Below are positions 7,948-16,462 of a DNA stretch of 64,000 bases, piece by piece (positions within the stretch are counted from its first letter, which is position 1; each line of letters starts with the position of its first letter). Source of the DNA: HLUCCA09 sp965277275. GTDB taxonomy: Bacteria; Pseudomonadota; Alphaproteobacteria; Rhodobacterales; Rhodobacteraceae. The position numbers were made by a program, and so were the translations under genes. The notes under the pieces were generated by a model, which did not search any database, had not been told where the DNA came from, and saw only the letters and a program-made list of their open reading frames with translations. The stretch lies in NCBI GenBank assembly GCA_965277275.1, contig CBDICG010000002.1, positions 992,001 through 1,056,000 on the forward strand. The letters are read 5' to 3'.

Positions 7948-9636
7948 TCAGACCAGAAGGCGGCGGGCGATCACCTGGGCTTGGATCTCGGCCGCCCCCT
8001 CGAAGATATTGAGGATGCGCGCATCGCACAACACGCGGGAGATCGCGTATTCCAGCGCAAATCCGTTCCCGCCATGGACCTGAAGGCCGTTGTCCGCCGC
8101 AGCCCATGCGACGCGTGCGCCCAGCAATTTGGCCATGCCGGCCTCGAGATCGCAGCGCCGCCCGGCGTCCTTTTCGCGGGCGGAGAAGTAGGTGAGCTGT
8201 CGCGCCACCATGATCTCCACCGCCATCATTGCGAGCTTGCCCGATACGCGCGGGAACGCGATCAGCGACTGGCCGAATTGCTTGCGATCGAGGGCGTACT
8301 TCATGGAAATGTCGAGCGCGGATTGCGCAACGCCGATAGCGCGGGCCGCCGTCTGGATGCGGGCGCTCTCGAACGTCTGCATGAGCTGCTTGAAGCCCTG
8401 CCCCTCTTCGCCGCCGAGCAGGTTCTCGCCCTTCACGCGGAAATCGTCGAAGTTGACGGTGTATTCCTTCATGCCGCGATAGCCGAGCACCTCGATCTCA
8501 CCGCCGGAGATCCCTGGGTCCTGCCAGGGCGCTTCATCCGTGCCCGGCGTCTTTTCGGCAAGGAACATCGACAGCCCCTTGTAGTCGGTCGTGTCTGGGA
8601 TCGTGCGGGCCAGAACGGTCATGACGTGGGTACGCGCCGCATGGGTGATCCATGTCTTGTTGCCGTTGATCACCCACGCATCACCATCCTTCACGGCCTT
8701 GGTGCGCAGCGAGCCGAGGTCCGACCCGGTATTGGGCTCGGTGAAGACGGCGGTGGGCAGGATCTCGCCCGACGCGAGGCCCGGAAGCCACTTTTCCTTC
8801 TGCGCATCGGTGCCACCGCAGATAATGAGCTCCGCCGCGATCTCGGAGCGCGTGCCGAGCGAGCCCACGCCGATGTAGCCGCGCGACAGCTCTTCCGAGA
8901 CCACGCACATCGACGCCTTGGACATGCCAAGCCCGCCGAATTCTTCTGGGATCGTCAGGCCAAAGACGCCCATCTCGGAAAGCTCCTCGATGATCTCCAT
9001 CGGGATCAGCTCGTCCTTGAGGTGCCATTCATGCGCGTCGGGCTCGATCCGTTCCACCGCATAGCGGCGGAACTGGTCGCGGATCATGTCGAGTTCGTCA
9101 TCGAGACCGCAGGCGCCAAAGGTCGCGTTGGCGGCTTGCTCCTGCATCAGCTCGACGAGGCGCGAGCGGGCAGCCTGCGTGTTGCCGTTCTGCGTGAGCG
9201 TCATGATCTCGGGCGCCATGAGGCCGCGCTGATCGTCCTGGCTGAGGCCGATGTCCTGCAGGCGGATAATCTCGCCCTGGCTCATCGGGATGCCGCCATA
9301 GACCTGCCAGAGGTACTCTCCGAATGCGATCTGGTGGATCAGTTGCTCGATCTCGCCGAATTTGCCCTCGGCGTGGAGGCGCTCCGCCCAGCCCTGCATC
9401 TGGCGCAGCGATTCGACATACGTCGCCAGCCACGCAAGCCCGTGGGCCGCAGTCTGATGGACTTCGACAAGTGTGCCGGAGATCCGCCCGGCCTCGGTGA
9501 CACGCGCGCGCACCGACACCTTTGCCTTGTCGAGCACACCTTCCAGTGGTGGGACAGCGGCAGCGGTGAGCGTCAGAAGATCGGGCAGCAGCGGCGTTTG
9601 GGCGTCGGTGGCGAGGTCCTGTCCATCATGGGCCAT
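7948..9636 (-). CDS. mcd: (2S)-methylsuccinyl-CoA dehydrogenase
   Basis: Acyl-CoA dehydrogenase-fold flavoenzyme. The 562-residue length and the roughly 150-residue helical N-terminal extension before the usual domains match Mcd, which oxidises (2S)-methylsuccinyl-CoA to mesaconyl-CoA in the ethylmalonyl-CoA pathway of acetate assimilation. ACAD features are clear: TEPNTGSDLGSLRT for FAD binding, WVINGNKTWITHA, and near the C-terminus VHGGNGFALEYAISR and NIFEGAAEIQAQ. ATG 9636 follows AGGAAGG and is preferred over upstream starts to 9732. Assignment to Mcd rather than another long ACAD is by length and extension. No other ethylmalonyl-CoA gene is nearby. Confidence 0.8.
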   Translation of the reverse strand: MAHDGQDLATDAQTPLLPDLLTLTAAAVPPLEGVLDKAKVSVRARVTEAGRISGTLVEVHQTAAHGLAWLATYVESLRQMQGWAERLHAEGKFGEIEQLIHQIAFGEYLWQVYGGIPMSQGEIIRLQDIGLSQDDQRGLMAPEIMTLTQNGNTQAARSRLVELMQEQAANATFGACGLDDELDMIRDQFRRYAVERIEPDAHEWHLKDELIPMEIIEELSEMGVFGLTIPEEFGGLGMSKASMCVVSEELSRGYIGVGSLGTRSEIAAELIICGGTDAQKEKWLPGLASGEILPTAVFTEPNTGSDLGSLRTKAVKDGDAWVINGNKTWITHAARTHVMTVLARTIPDTTDYKGLSMFLAEKTPGTDEAPWQDPGISGGEIEVLGYRGMKEYTVNFDDFRVKGENLLGGEEGQGFKQLMQTFESARIQTAARAIGVAQSALDISMKYALDRKQFGQSLIAFPRVSGKLAMMAVEIMVARQLTYFSAREKDAGRRCDLEAGMAKLLGARVAWAAADNGLQVHGGNGFALEYAISRVLCDARILNIFEGAAEIQAQVIARRLLV

Positions 9637-9868
9637 CGGGCGTCCTTCCTCTTGTGTCATCGTCTCAATCAAGCTGGCGCAGGACATAGGGCCTTCGCAG
9701 GTGCAGCGCAACAAATATTCGCAGTGCAGCACATGCGCGAACGAATATGTCTCGAGCCCTTGGTCGTTGGGCCGTCAAGCCCTTGGCCCGCATCCATCGC
9801 GCAACTGCCACCATGCGATGCAGAATAGGCGATGACGCTGGCCAGGCACTGGGGTAGGAGCGACGGAT

Positions 9869-10636
9869 ATGCTTGGTCTCGATCTTCTTACCCCCCACCT
9901 CCTTTTCCTTTGCTTTGCCATCGCATTTTTTGCCGGTGTCGTGAAAGGCGCTGTCGGTTTTGCGATGCCGATGGTCATGATCTCCGGGCTGGGATCCTTC
10001 CTGCCTCCGGAAGTCGCAATCGCCGCGCTGATCGGCCCAACGGTCACGTCCAACATGATACAGGCGCTCCGGGAGGGGCGGCAGGCTGCGTGGGCGTCCA
10101 TGATGGCGCACCGTCGCTACCTGTTCATCGCGGGTGTCATCCTCGTGCTCAGCGCACAGCTTGTCGGCTGGATCGACGGTCAATTGCTCCTCGCGATCAT
10201 CGGCGTTCCCATCGTGCTCTTCGGGATCGCCCAGCTCGCAGGCTGGACGTTCCGGGTCCAGCCCGGTCAGCGCCGCAAGGCCGAGGTCGGCTTCGGTCTG
10301 GTGTCCGGGTTCTTCGGGGGGTTGTCCGGCGTGTGGGGGCCACCGATGGTGCTGTACCTCACCGCGCTCGACACACCGAAATCGGAGCAATTCCGGGTGC
10401 AGGGTGTTGCGTTCGGGCTGGGGGGCGTCCTGCTTCTCCTCGCGCATCTGCAATCGGGGGTCCTCAATGAGGAAACGGCCCCGCTCTCGGCGGTGCTGTG
10501 CCTGCCGGTCTTCGTGGGGATGTGGCTGGGCCTGAAGGTGCACGACCGTCTGGATCAGGAGAAGTTTCGCAGGCTCACGCTCCTTGTGCTGATCGTCGCG
10601 GGCCTCAACCTCGTGCGCCGCGCCCTCGTCGGCTGA
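9869..10636 (+). CDS. TauE/SafE (TSUP) family membrane permease
   Basis: A 255-residue polytopic inner-membrane protein with seven or eight hydrophobic segments. It has the two internally similar halves of the sulfite-exporter TauE/SafE family: AIAFFAGVVKGAVGFAMPM in the first and FGLVSGFFGGLSGVWGPPM in the second. Family members export sulfite, sulfoacetate or other organosulfur anions; the substrate here is unknown because no sulfur gene adjoins it. It diverges from mcd and converges on the DUF429 gene. Confidence 0.85.
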   Translation: MLGLDLLTPHLLFLCFAIAFFAGVVKGAVGFAMPMVMISGLGSFLPPEVAIAALIGPTVTSNMIQALREGRQAAWASMMAHRRYLFIAGVILVLSAQLVGWIDGQLLLAIIGVPIVLFGIAQLAGWTFRVQPGQRRKAEVGFGLVSGFFGGLSGVWGPPMVLYLTALDTPKSEQFRVQGVAFGLGGVLLLLAHLQSGVLNEETAPLSAVLCLPVFVGMWLGLKVHDRLDQEKFRRLTLLVLIVAGLNLVRRALVG

Positions 10637-10662
10637 TCCCTGTGGCCCCCGCCGCGCGCGCA

Positions 10663-10713
10663 GGATCGCGGGCGGACCGCGGGTGGGTGGGTGGGGCGGT
10701 TCGCCCGCGATCC
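10663..10713. terminator. 16-bp hairpin with G-quadruplex motif in the loop
   Basis: Arms 10663-10678 and 10698-10713 pair over 16 positions (15 Watson-Crick, one G-T). The 19-base loop contains GGGTGGGTGGGTGGGG (10681-10696), four G-tracts with single-base linkers. It sits between the convergent TauE gene and the DUF429 gene. The G-rich strand is the TauE transcript. Confidence 0.8.
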
Positions 10714-10733
10714 GGCCTTGGGGCTCGTGCGCG

Positions 10734-11468
10734 TCAGTAGTGGATCGCCGCACGTACGCCCCGGCTATCACGCGCTGCGGGGGTGGGCAGGGTTCCGTGC
10801 GTCCCTTGAGCAATACGCGTCGCCGTCCTGGCCAACACGCAAGCGTCAAACAGATCGTCCATCGACCACAGACCTCGCCCCCGAGGGAGTTGCGCCACAA
10901 GTGCAGCAATATCTAAACCCTGCGCCGACAGGAGATTACGGCGCTCCTCAGCACCTGCTGGAGACTTCTTGGGCATCAGCGAGCGCCCCGCAAGCTCCGC
11001 GAATGCGACCTCTGGATGCGCCTCGTAGATCGGCGCCTGGGGGTGTGCCTGACACAGATCGTCGAGTTCGATGATCTTGGGGCAGATGTTGAAGCATTGC
11101 TTGGAGAGGCTCTGCCCCTTGGGAAACGCGGCACGCAACTCCGCGTAGCCCTGCCCGGCCCGCAGGACGGCGAGATGCGCACGCGTCGGGCTGGCGAAGA
11201 CGCGGGATCCAACCCCACGAACCCCTCCCACGTTGCGCTCCGATAGAAACGCCCGCGCGGCCAGATCCGCTGCCCGCGGCCCGTCCCCTGGCGCACTGAC
11301 CAGGCCGATGGGGATGTCGATAGCGACGGGTGCACCGAGCGAAAGAAGCGCCTCGGCGCTCTCGACGACCGTCGCTCGCGCCATCTCCGCCGCTCCGGGC
11401 GGCATCGCGACGGCGAGCCAGCCGGCGGGGCAGCCATCCGCCCCGACGACCAGGGGCGTATCAGCCAA
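10734..11468 (-). CDS. DUF429 family protein
   Basis: A 244-residue predicted nuclease-like protein of the DUF429 family, function not established. Family-typical segments are VGADGCPAGW at the N-terminus, VAIDIPIGL, the arginine-rich VGSRVFASPTRAHL, the EAHPEVAFAEL motif and DDLFDACVLARTA near the end. The acidic residues suggest a metal-dependent RNase H-like fold (inference from family). The TTG start at 11468 overlaps the pckA stop by 8 bases, so it is probably translated by coupling to pckA. Confidence 0.8.
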   Translation of the reverse strand: MADTPLVVGADGCPAGWLAVAMPPGAAEMARATVVESAEALLSLGAPVAIDIPIGLVSAPGDGPRAADLAARAFLSERNVGGVRGVGSRVFASPTRAHLAVLRAGQGYAELRAAFPKGQSLSKQCFNICPKIIELDDLCQAHPQAPIYEAHPEVAFAELAGRSLMPKKSPAGAEERRNLLSAQGLDIAALVAQLPRGRGLWSMDDLFDACVLARTATRIAQGTHGTLPTPAARDSRGVRAAIHY

Positions 11469-13059
11469 TCGCGACGGCTTTCACGTCATCGTCGATAAAG
11501 GGCACGTACTGCTCGAAGTTCTCGGCGAACATCTCGACAAGCTTGGCCGCCTGCGCATCGTAGGCGGCCTTGTCGGCCCACGTCGCGCGCGGGTCGAGCA
11601 AGCTGCTGTCGATCCCCGGCACCGTGACGGGCACGTGGAAGCCGAAGTTCTCATCCTTGCGGAAGGTCGCCTCGCTGAGCGTTCCGTCGAGTGCCGCGTG
11701 CAGCAGCGCCCGCGTTGCCTTGATCGGCATCCGGTGTCCGCTGCCATAGGCGCCGCCCGTCCAGCCGGTGTTCACCAGCCAGCAGGTTGCGCCATGGGCG
11801 GCGATCTTCTCCTGCAGGAGCTTGCCGTAGACCTCGGGCCGGCGCGGCATGAAGGGTGCGCCGAAACACGTGGAGAATGTCGGCTCGGGCTCGGTCACGC
11901 CGCGCTCCGTTCCTGCGACCTTCGAGGTGAAGCCCGACAGGAAATGATACATCGCCTGCGCTGGCGTCAGCCGCGCAATCGGCGGCAGCACACCGAACGC
12001 GTCGCAGGTCAGCATGATGATGTTCTTGGGGTGACCACCCATGCCAGTATCGGAGGCATTCGGGATCGCCTCAAGCGCGTAGGCACAACGCATGTTCGCG
12101 GTCAGGCTGTCGTCCTCGAAATCGAGCTCCAGCGTCTCCTTGTCGAAGACCATGTTCTCGATGACCGTGCCGAACATCTGGGTCGTGGCATAGATCTCCG
12201 GCTCGGCCTCGGGGCTGAGCGAGATCGTCTTGGCGTAACAGCCGCCCTCGAAGTTGAACGTGCCCCGGTCCGACCACCCATGCTCATCGTCGCCGATCAG
12301 AATGCGGTCCGGGTCGGCCGAGAGGGTCGTTTTGCCGGTACCGGAGAGCCCGAAGAAGATCGCGGCGTCGACGGGATTGCCCTTGGCGTGGTTGGCCGAA
12401 CAGTGCATCGCCATGACGTTCTTTGCCGGCAGCAGGTAGTTCATCAGCGTGAACACCGACTTCTTGTTTTCACCGGCGTATTCCGTGCCCGCGATCAACA
12501 CGAGCTTCTTCGACAGGTTGAGCGCAATCACCGTCTCCGAGCGGCAGCCGTGCTTGGCCGGGTTCGCCTTGAAGGACGGGCAGTTTATCACGGTGAACTC
12601 GGGCACGAAGCTGTCGAGATCCTCGCGCGGCGGGCGGCGCAGCATGTGACGGATGAAGAGCCCGTGCCAGGCTAGCTCCGTGACCATGCGCACGTCGATA
12701 TGGAGGGCCGGGTCCGCCCCGCCGCGCAGGTCCTGCACGAAGTACTCCTTGCCCTTCATGTGCTCCAGCATGTCCGCATGGAGCGCGTCGAATCCTTCCG
12801 ACGTCATCGGGCGGTTGTTTTCCCACCAGATCGTGTCTTCGGTGACTGCGTCGCGTACAACGTGCTTGTCCTTCGGCGAGCGGCCGGTGAACTGACCGGT
12901 CTCGACGAGAAAGGTGCCGCCGATGCCCATATTTCCTTCGCCACGCTTCAGCGCGACTTCCATCAGCGCGGGCTCGGTGAGGTTGTAGTAGACGCTGCCG
13001 AGCTCGCTAATACCTTGATCTTCCAAGCGGTGAGCCGGGTTGACGCGTCCGATGTCCAT
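11461..13059 (-). CDS. pckA: Phosphoenolpyruvate carboxykinase (ATP)
   Basis: Converts oxaloacetate and ATP to phosphoenolpyruvate, CO2 and ADP, the entry step of gluconeogenesis from C4 acids. The 532-residue protein has the kinase P-loop FGLSGTGKTTLS (237-246), the GDDEHGW metal/ATP motif, and GGAYGSGHRMPI. ATG 13059 is preceded by GGAGAGG and matches the MDIGRVNPAHRLE family start; the longer frame to 13158 is rejected. It is divergent from chvI, an arrangement common in alphaproteobacteria, where ChvI and the adjacent PTS proteins influence pckA. Confidence 0.97.
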   Translation of the reverse strand: MDIGRVNPAHRLEDQGISELGSVYYNLTEPALMEVALKRGEGNMGIGGTFLVETGQFTGRSPKDKHVVRDAVTEDTIWWENNRPMTSEGFDALHADMLEHMKGKEYFVQDLRGGADPALHIDVRMVTELAWHGLFIRHMLRRPPREDLDSFVPEFTVINCPSFKANPAKHGCRSETVIALNLSKKLVLIAGTEYAGENKKSVFTLMNYLLPAKNVMAMHCSANHAKGNPVDAAIFFGLSGTGKTTLSADPDRILIGDDEHGWSDRGTFNFEGGCYAKTISLSPEAEPEIYATTQMFGTVIENMVFDKETLELDFEDDSLTANMRCAYALEAIPNASDTGMGGHPKNIIMLTCDAFGVLPPIARLTPAQAMYHFLSGFTSKVAGTERGVTEPEPTFSTCFGAPFMPRRPEVYGKLLQEKIAAHGATCWLVNTGWTGGAYGSGHRMPIKATRALLHAALDGTLSEATFRKDENFGFHVPVTVPGIDSSLLDPRATWADKAAYDAQAAKLVEMFAENFEQYVPFIDDDVKAVAIG

Positions 13060-13398
13060 GAACCTCTCCTCTGGCCCGAAGGCGGGCCGATTGCTGACGG
13101 TGTGCCCGCGAACGTGCTGCCGTTCGCAGCGGGTGGGCGGCGTATAACATGCGGTCAACGGGAGGAAAGCGCTGCGAGCGCAAGCGTTAGCGCCACCATG
13201 CCGGGGTTAGCGCCACCACCCCGACTCCCTGCCACGTTGGCCGCGACGTGTGGTGCATATTAGCCATTTCTTGGGGAAATGGGCGTTCTTTGGGCACCAC
13301 TCAGGCCAGTGATTCGTCTTTGCGTATTGATTCGCTCACTCCAAGCAGCAAAATGCGCAAAAAAACGCAGGTTCGAGCAGAGCAAAGGAAACAAATAG
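13060..13398. promoter_or_regulatory. Divergent pckA/chvI control region
   Basis: About 340 bases holding the upstream regions of both genes. It contains the 13-base exact direct repeat listed separately, the pckA ribosome site next to 13059 and AAAGGAAAC just before chvI. No unambiguous -35/-10 pair could be assigned by eye. Confidence 0.6.
13186..13218. repeat. Tandem 13-mer, candidate operator
   Basis: GTTAGCGCCACCA occurs exactly at 13186-13198 and again at 13206-13218, start-to-start spacing 20 bases (two helical turns). The copies lie about 130-160 bases upstream of pckA and 180-210 upstream of chvI. The spacing suggests side-by-side binding of a dimeric regulator, possibly ChvI, whose known sites are direct repeats. 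Confidence 0.5.
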
Positions 13399-14100
13399 AT
13401 GTCGCGTATCGCATTGGTGGACGACGACCGGAACATCCTCACCTCGGTGTCGATGACGCTGGAGGCTGAGGGCTTCGAGGTCGAGACGTATAACGACGGG
13501 CAATCCGCACTGGACGCCTTCAACCGCAAGCTGCCGGACATGGCAGTGCTGGACATCAAGATGCCACGCATGGACGGGATGGACCTGCTCCAGCGTCTGC
13601 GCACCAAGACGTCCATGCCGGTGATCTTCCTGACGTCGAAGGACGACGAGATCGACGAGGTGCTGGGGCTGCGCATGGGCGCAGACGACTACGTCAAGAA
13701 GCCCTTCTCGCAGCGTCTGCTGGTGGAACGGATCCGCGCGCTTCTGCGCCGGCAGGAAGTGATCGCCAAGGACGAGATAGGCGAAGCGGAAACCGCCGCC
13801 GTCATGACGCGCGGCGAACTCAGCATGGATCCGCTGCGCCACGCCGTGACATGGAAAGGCCGGGACGTGACGCTGACCGTCACCGAGTTCCTCCTGCTGC
13901 AGGCACTCGCGCAGCGCCCCGGCTTCGTGAAGAGCCGCGATCAGCTGATGGATGTCGCCTACGACGATCAGGTCTATGTCGATGACCGAACGATCGACAG
14001 CCACATCAAGCGCCTGCGCAAGAAGATGCGCAGCGTCGACGATGACTTTTCGGCGATCGAAACACTCTACGGCATCGGCTATCGCTACAACGAAGAGTAG
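13399..14100 (+). CDS. chvI: Response regulator ChvI
   Basis: OmpR/PhoB-family transcription regulator, 233 residues. The receiver domain has the acidic pocket DDD (8-10), phospho-acceptor Asp52 in LDIKMPRMDG, and the KP pair at 101-102. The C-terminal winged helix ends with SHIKRLRKKMR and GIGYRYNE. Partner of the ChvG kinase downstream; in rhizobia and relatives the pair responds to acid or envelope stress and controls exopolysaccharide and carbon-use genes. AAAGGAAAC precedes the ATG. It is divergent from pckA. Confidence 0.95.
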   Translation: MSRIALVDDDRNILTSVSMTLEAEGFEVETYNDGQSALDAFNRKLPDMAVLDIKMPRMDGMDLLQRLRTKTSMPVIFLTSKDDEIDEVLGLRMGADDYVKKPFSQRLLVERIRALLRRQEVIAKDEIGEAETAAVMTRGELSMDPLRHAVTWKGRDVTLTVTEFLLLQALAQRPGFVKSRDQLMDVAYDDQVYVDDRTIDSHIKRLRKKMRSVDDDFSAIETLYGIGYRYNEE

Positions 14101-14174
14101 GCTGGCGCTGGCCAGGACCACACCCAGGGCCGAAGGTCGCCAGCGTGCTGGGATCTTCGGCTGGCTTCATATGT

Positions 14175-14195
14175 ACAGGTCCTGTACGACCTGAG
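14175..14195. promoter_or_regulatory. Overlapping dyads in the chvI-chvG gap
   Basis: A perfect 7-base inverted repeat with one central base (GTACAGG at 14175-14181, T, CCTGTAC at 14183-14189) overlaps a second dyad, CAGGTC (14178-14183) with GACCTG (14190-14195). They lie 55-75 bases before the chvG start. This could be an operator or an mRNA hairpin. Confidence 0.4.
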
Positions 14196-14250
14196 CCTGC
14201 CGGATAAGCGATGCATCCGGTGCAATCGGCCCGGTGACAAGAGGCGATCA

Positions 14251-15975
14251 GTGCGCGACACGAAACGTCCCCCGTCTGACGATGTCGTCCTCGGCGAGGA
14301 CTGGGTCTCGCCGGAGGAGGCGGACAGCGAAGTCCGTCGAACGCGCGAGGGGCGGGGCGTTCTGACGCTCAACCGCTCTCCGCTGGCCCGCAAGATCATC
14401 ACCTTCAATCTGATTGGCCTGCTGATCCTCGTCGCCGGGGTTTTCTATCTCAACCCGTTCCGCGACAGCCTCTCCGCCCAGCGTGAAACGAGCCTCGCGG
14501 CTGAAGCGCGGCTCCTGGCCAATGTCTTTGAGGTACAATTCAGCTTCGGGCAAGGCACGCGCGCCCTTGCGCCCGAGGCGGGGTCGTCCGGACTGGCTGG
14601 CGCAAGCCCCTGGCCGAAATCCGCCGAGGCCACGCAGGACGTGCTCAGCTCCATTTCGCTTTCGGGCGGCGTCGAAGCCTTCGTATTCGCGCCCGACGCG
14701 GTCTTGCTCGCGCGCACCGCGAGCCCCGAGGGCAGCGACACACCTGAAGGCTCAACTCTGATCACGGACTTCCTGAATTCGGTTTGGACGGGCGTATCCC
14801 GCCTGTTCGGCAGCGCCTCGCGCGGCGCGACGCCCGCGCCCGCCGAAGCGCAGGCACGGGTGATGGTCGAGGCGGCATCGCTCGGCAACACCGTCGTGCG
14901 GACTGGCGTCGACGCCTCAGGCAGCACGATCTTCACCGTCGCAACGCCTGTGGTCTATGAGGACCGTGTGCTCGGCGTTGTCGCCATCGTCTCCGCCAGC
15001 GGCGAGATCGATGCGCTGGTCCGCTCCGAACGCGAGCAGGTGTTGCAGATGTTCGTCATCGCGATCCTTGTTTCCATCGGCCTGTCACTCGTCCTTGCAT
15101 CGACAATTGCCAACCCGCTTTCGGATCTCGCGGCCGCGGCGGAGGTCGGGCGAGACAGAAACATGCGCCAGATGACCCCTGGCCGGGTGCGCATCCCGGA
15201 TCTCTCGGGCCGACCGGACGAAATCGGCCGCCTGTCGGCCGCGCTGCGCGGCATGGTCGCCGCGCTCTACGACAGGATCGATGCGAACGAGCAATTTGCC
15301 GCCGATGTTGCGCACGAGATCAAGAACCCGCTCGCGTCGCTTCGATCTGCCGTTGGCACACTGCGCCTTGCCAAGCGGGACGACCAGCGCGAGCGTCTGT
15401 TCGACGTCATTGATCATGACGTGCGTCGGCTGGACCGGCTCGTGAGCGACATCTCGAACGCATCGCGCCTCGACAGCGAGCTGGTCAAGGAAGACGAAGA
15501 AGCCTTCGACCTCGTGCGCATGCTGGGCAATGTCACGGATCACCTCGGCGAGCAGGCCCGGGAGCGTGGCGTGGAATTCATCACCGACATGCCGCGCGCG
15601 CCCATGCCAATCTACGGGCTCGAGGCCCGTCTTGCGCAAGTCTTCGTGAACCTGATCACCAATGCGGTCTCCTTCTGCGAGGAGGGCGATGCGGTGCGGG
15701 TCTGGACGCGCAAGCGCGAAAACCGGGTGCTTGTCGTCGTCGAGGACACCGGGCCCGGCATTCCGGAGCAGGCGCTCACAAAGATTTTCAATCGCTTCTA
15801 CTCCGAGCGCCCGCCTGGGCAGTTCGGTGACCATTCCGGCCTCGGCCTTGCGATCTCCAAGCAGATCATCGAGGCGCATGGCGGCGTGATCTGGGCAGAG
15901 AATATCCGCCCGACCGACGCGGATCTGACGTCCGAGCCGTTGGGCGCCCGGTTCGTCGTCGGCCTGCCGGTCTGA
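14251..15975 (+). CDS. chvG: Sensor histidine kinase ChvG
   Basis: Inner-membrane sensor kinase, 574 residues, cognate to ChvI. Order: cytoplasmic N-terminus, membrane segment about 50-68, large periplasmic domain about 69-260, second membrane segment (MFVIAILVSIGLSLVL), HAMP linker, dimerisation box with phospho-acceptor His355 in HEIKNPLASLRS, then an HATPase domain with NLITNAVSF, DTGPGIP and GLGLAISKQIIEAHGG. The start is GTG 14251. It is followed closely by hprK, so chvI-chvG and the PTS genes probably form one long transcript. Confidence 0.94.
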   Translation: MRDTKRPPSDDVVLGEDWVSPEEADSEVRRTREGRGVLTLNRSPLARKIITFNLIGLLILVAGVFYLNPFRDSLSAQRETSLAAEARLLANVFEVQFSFGQGTRALAPEAGSSGLAGASPWPKSAEATQDVLSSISLSGGVEAFVFAPDAVLLARTASPEGSDTPEGSTLITDFLNSVWTGVSRLFGSASRGATPAPAEAQARVMVEAASLGNTVVRTGVDASGSTIFTVATPVVYEDRVLGVVAIVSASGEIDALVRSEREQVLQMFVIAILVSIGLSLVLASTIANPLSDLAAAAEVGRDRNMRQMTPGRVRIPDLSGRPDEIGRLSAALRGMVAALYDRIDANEQFAADVAHEIKNPLASLRSAVGTLRLAKRDDQRERLFDVIDHDVRRLDRLVSDISNASRLDSELVKEDEEAFDLVRMLGNVTDHLGEQARERGVEFITDMPRAPMPIYGLEARLAQVFVNLITNAVSFCEEGDAVRVWTRKRENRVLVVVEDTGPGIPEQALTKIFNRFYSERPPGQFGDHSGLGLAISKQIIEAHGGVIWAENIRPTDADLTSEPLGARFVVGLPV

Positions 15976-15985
15976 CGAGGCGGCC

Positions 15986-16462
15986 GTGGGGCCCGCGCCG
16001 TCCGACCCCGGGCCTGCCGACAGCCTTGTTTTGCACGCGACCGCCATCGCCCACGGGGGCGGCGCCCTGCTCATCACCGGCGACTCCGGCTCCGGGAAGT
16101 CCGCGCTTGCCCTGCAATGCATCGGCCTTGGCGCCGAGCTCGTGGCGGATGACAGAACCAGCCTGAAGCGCGAAGGCGGCATGCTTCTGGCCACCTCCCC
16201 GCAGAGTATTGCCGGCCTGATCGAGGTGCGCGGGCTCGGGATCCTCCGGCTGCCACATGTCGATCACATCCCGGTCCGCGGTGTCGTCTCCCTCAGCGAC
16301 CCCGAAACAGAGCGCCTCCCCCCGCGCCGGACAACGGAGCTGCTGGGCACGACCCTCCCCTTGTATCGACGCGTGGAAGGCGCACATTTCGCCAAAGCGC
16401 TCCTTTTGTGCCTGACGGGCGCGCGCCTCTCGCCTGATCCTCCGACCGGCCCTTCGCCATGA
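15986..16462 (+). CDS. hprK: HPr kinase/phosphorylase, short alphaproteobacterial form
   Basis: Phosphorylates (and dephosphorylates) HPr on its regulatory serine. The 158-residue protein lacks the N-terminal domain of Firmicute HprK and consists of the kinase domain alone, as is usual in alphaproteobacteria. Walker A is GDSGSGKSAL (32-41), followed by LVADDR. Start GTG 15986 lies 10 bases after the chvG stop. Its last codon region overlaps rapZ by ATGA, implying translational coupling. Confidence 0.9.
   Translation: MGPAPSDPGPADSLVLHATAIAHGGGALLITGDSGSGKSALALQCIGLGAELVADDRTSLKREGGMLLATSPQSIAGLIEVRGLGILRLPHVDHIPVRGVVSLSDPETERLPPRRTTELLGTTLPLYRRVEGAHFAKALLLCLTGARLSPDPPTGPSP

Noticed and set aside
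7762..9828. Plus-strand 688-codon open frame over the acyl-CoA dehydrogenase gene
   Set aside because: It is antisense to a well-recognised enzyme gene, has no family motif, and arises from high GC codon bias.
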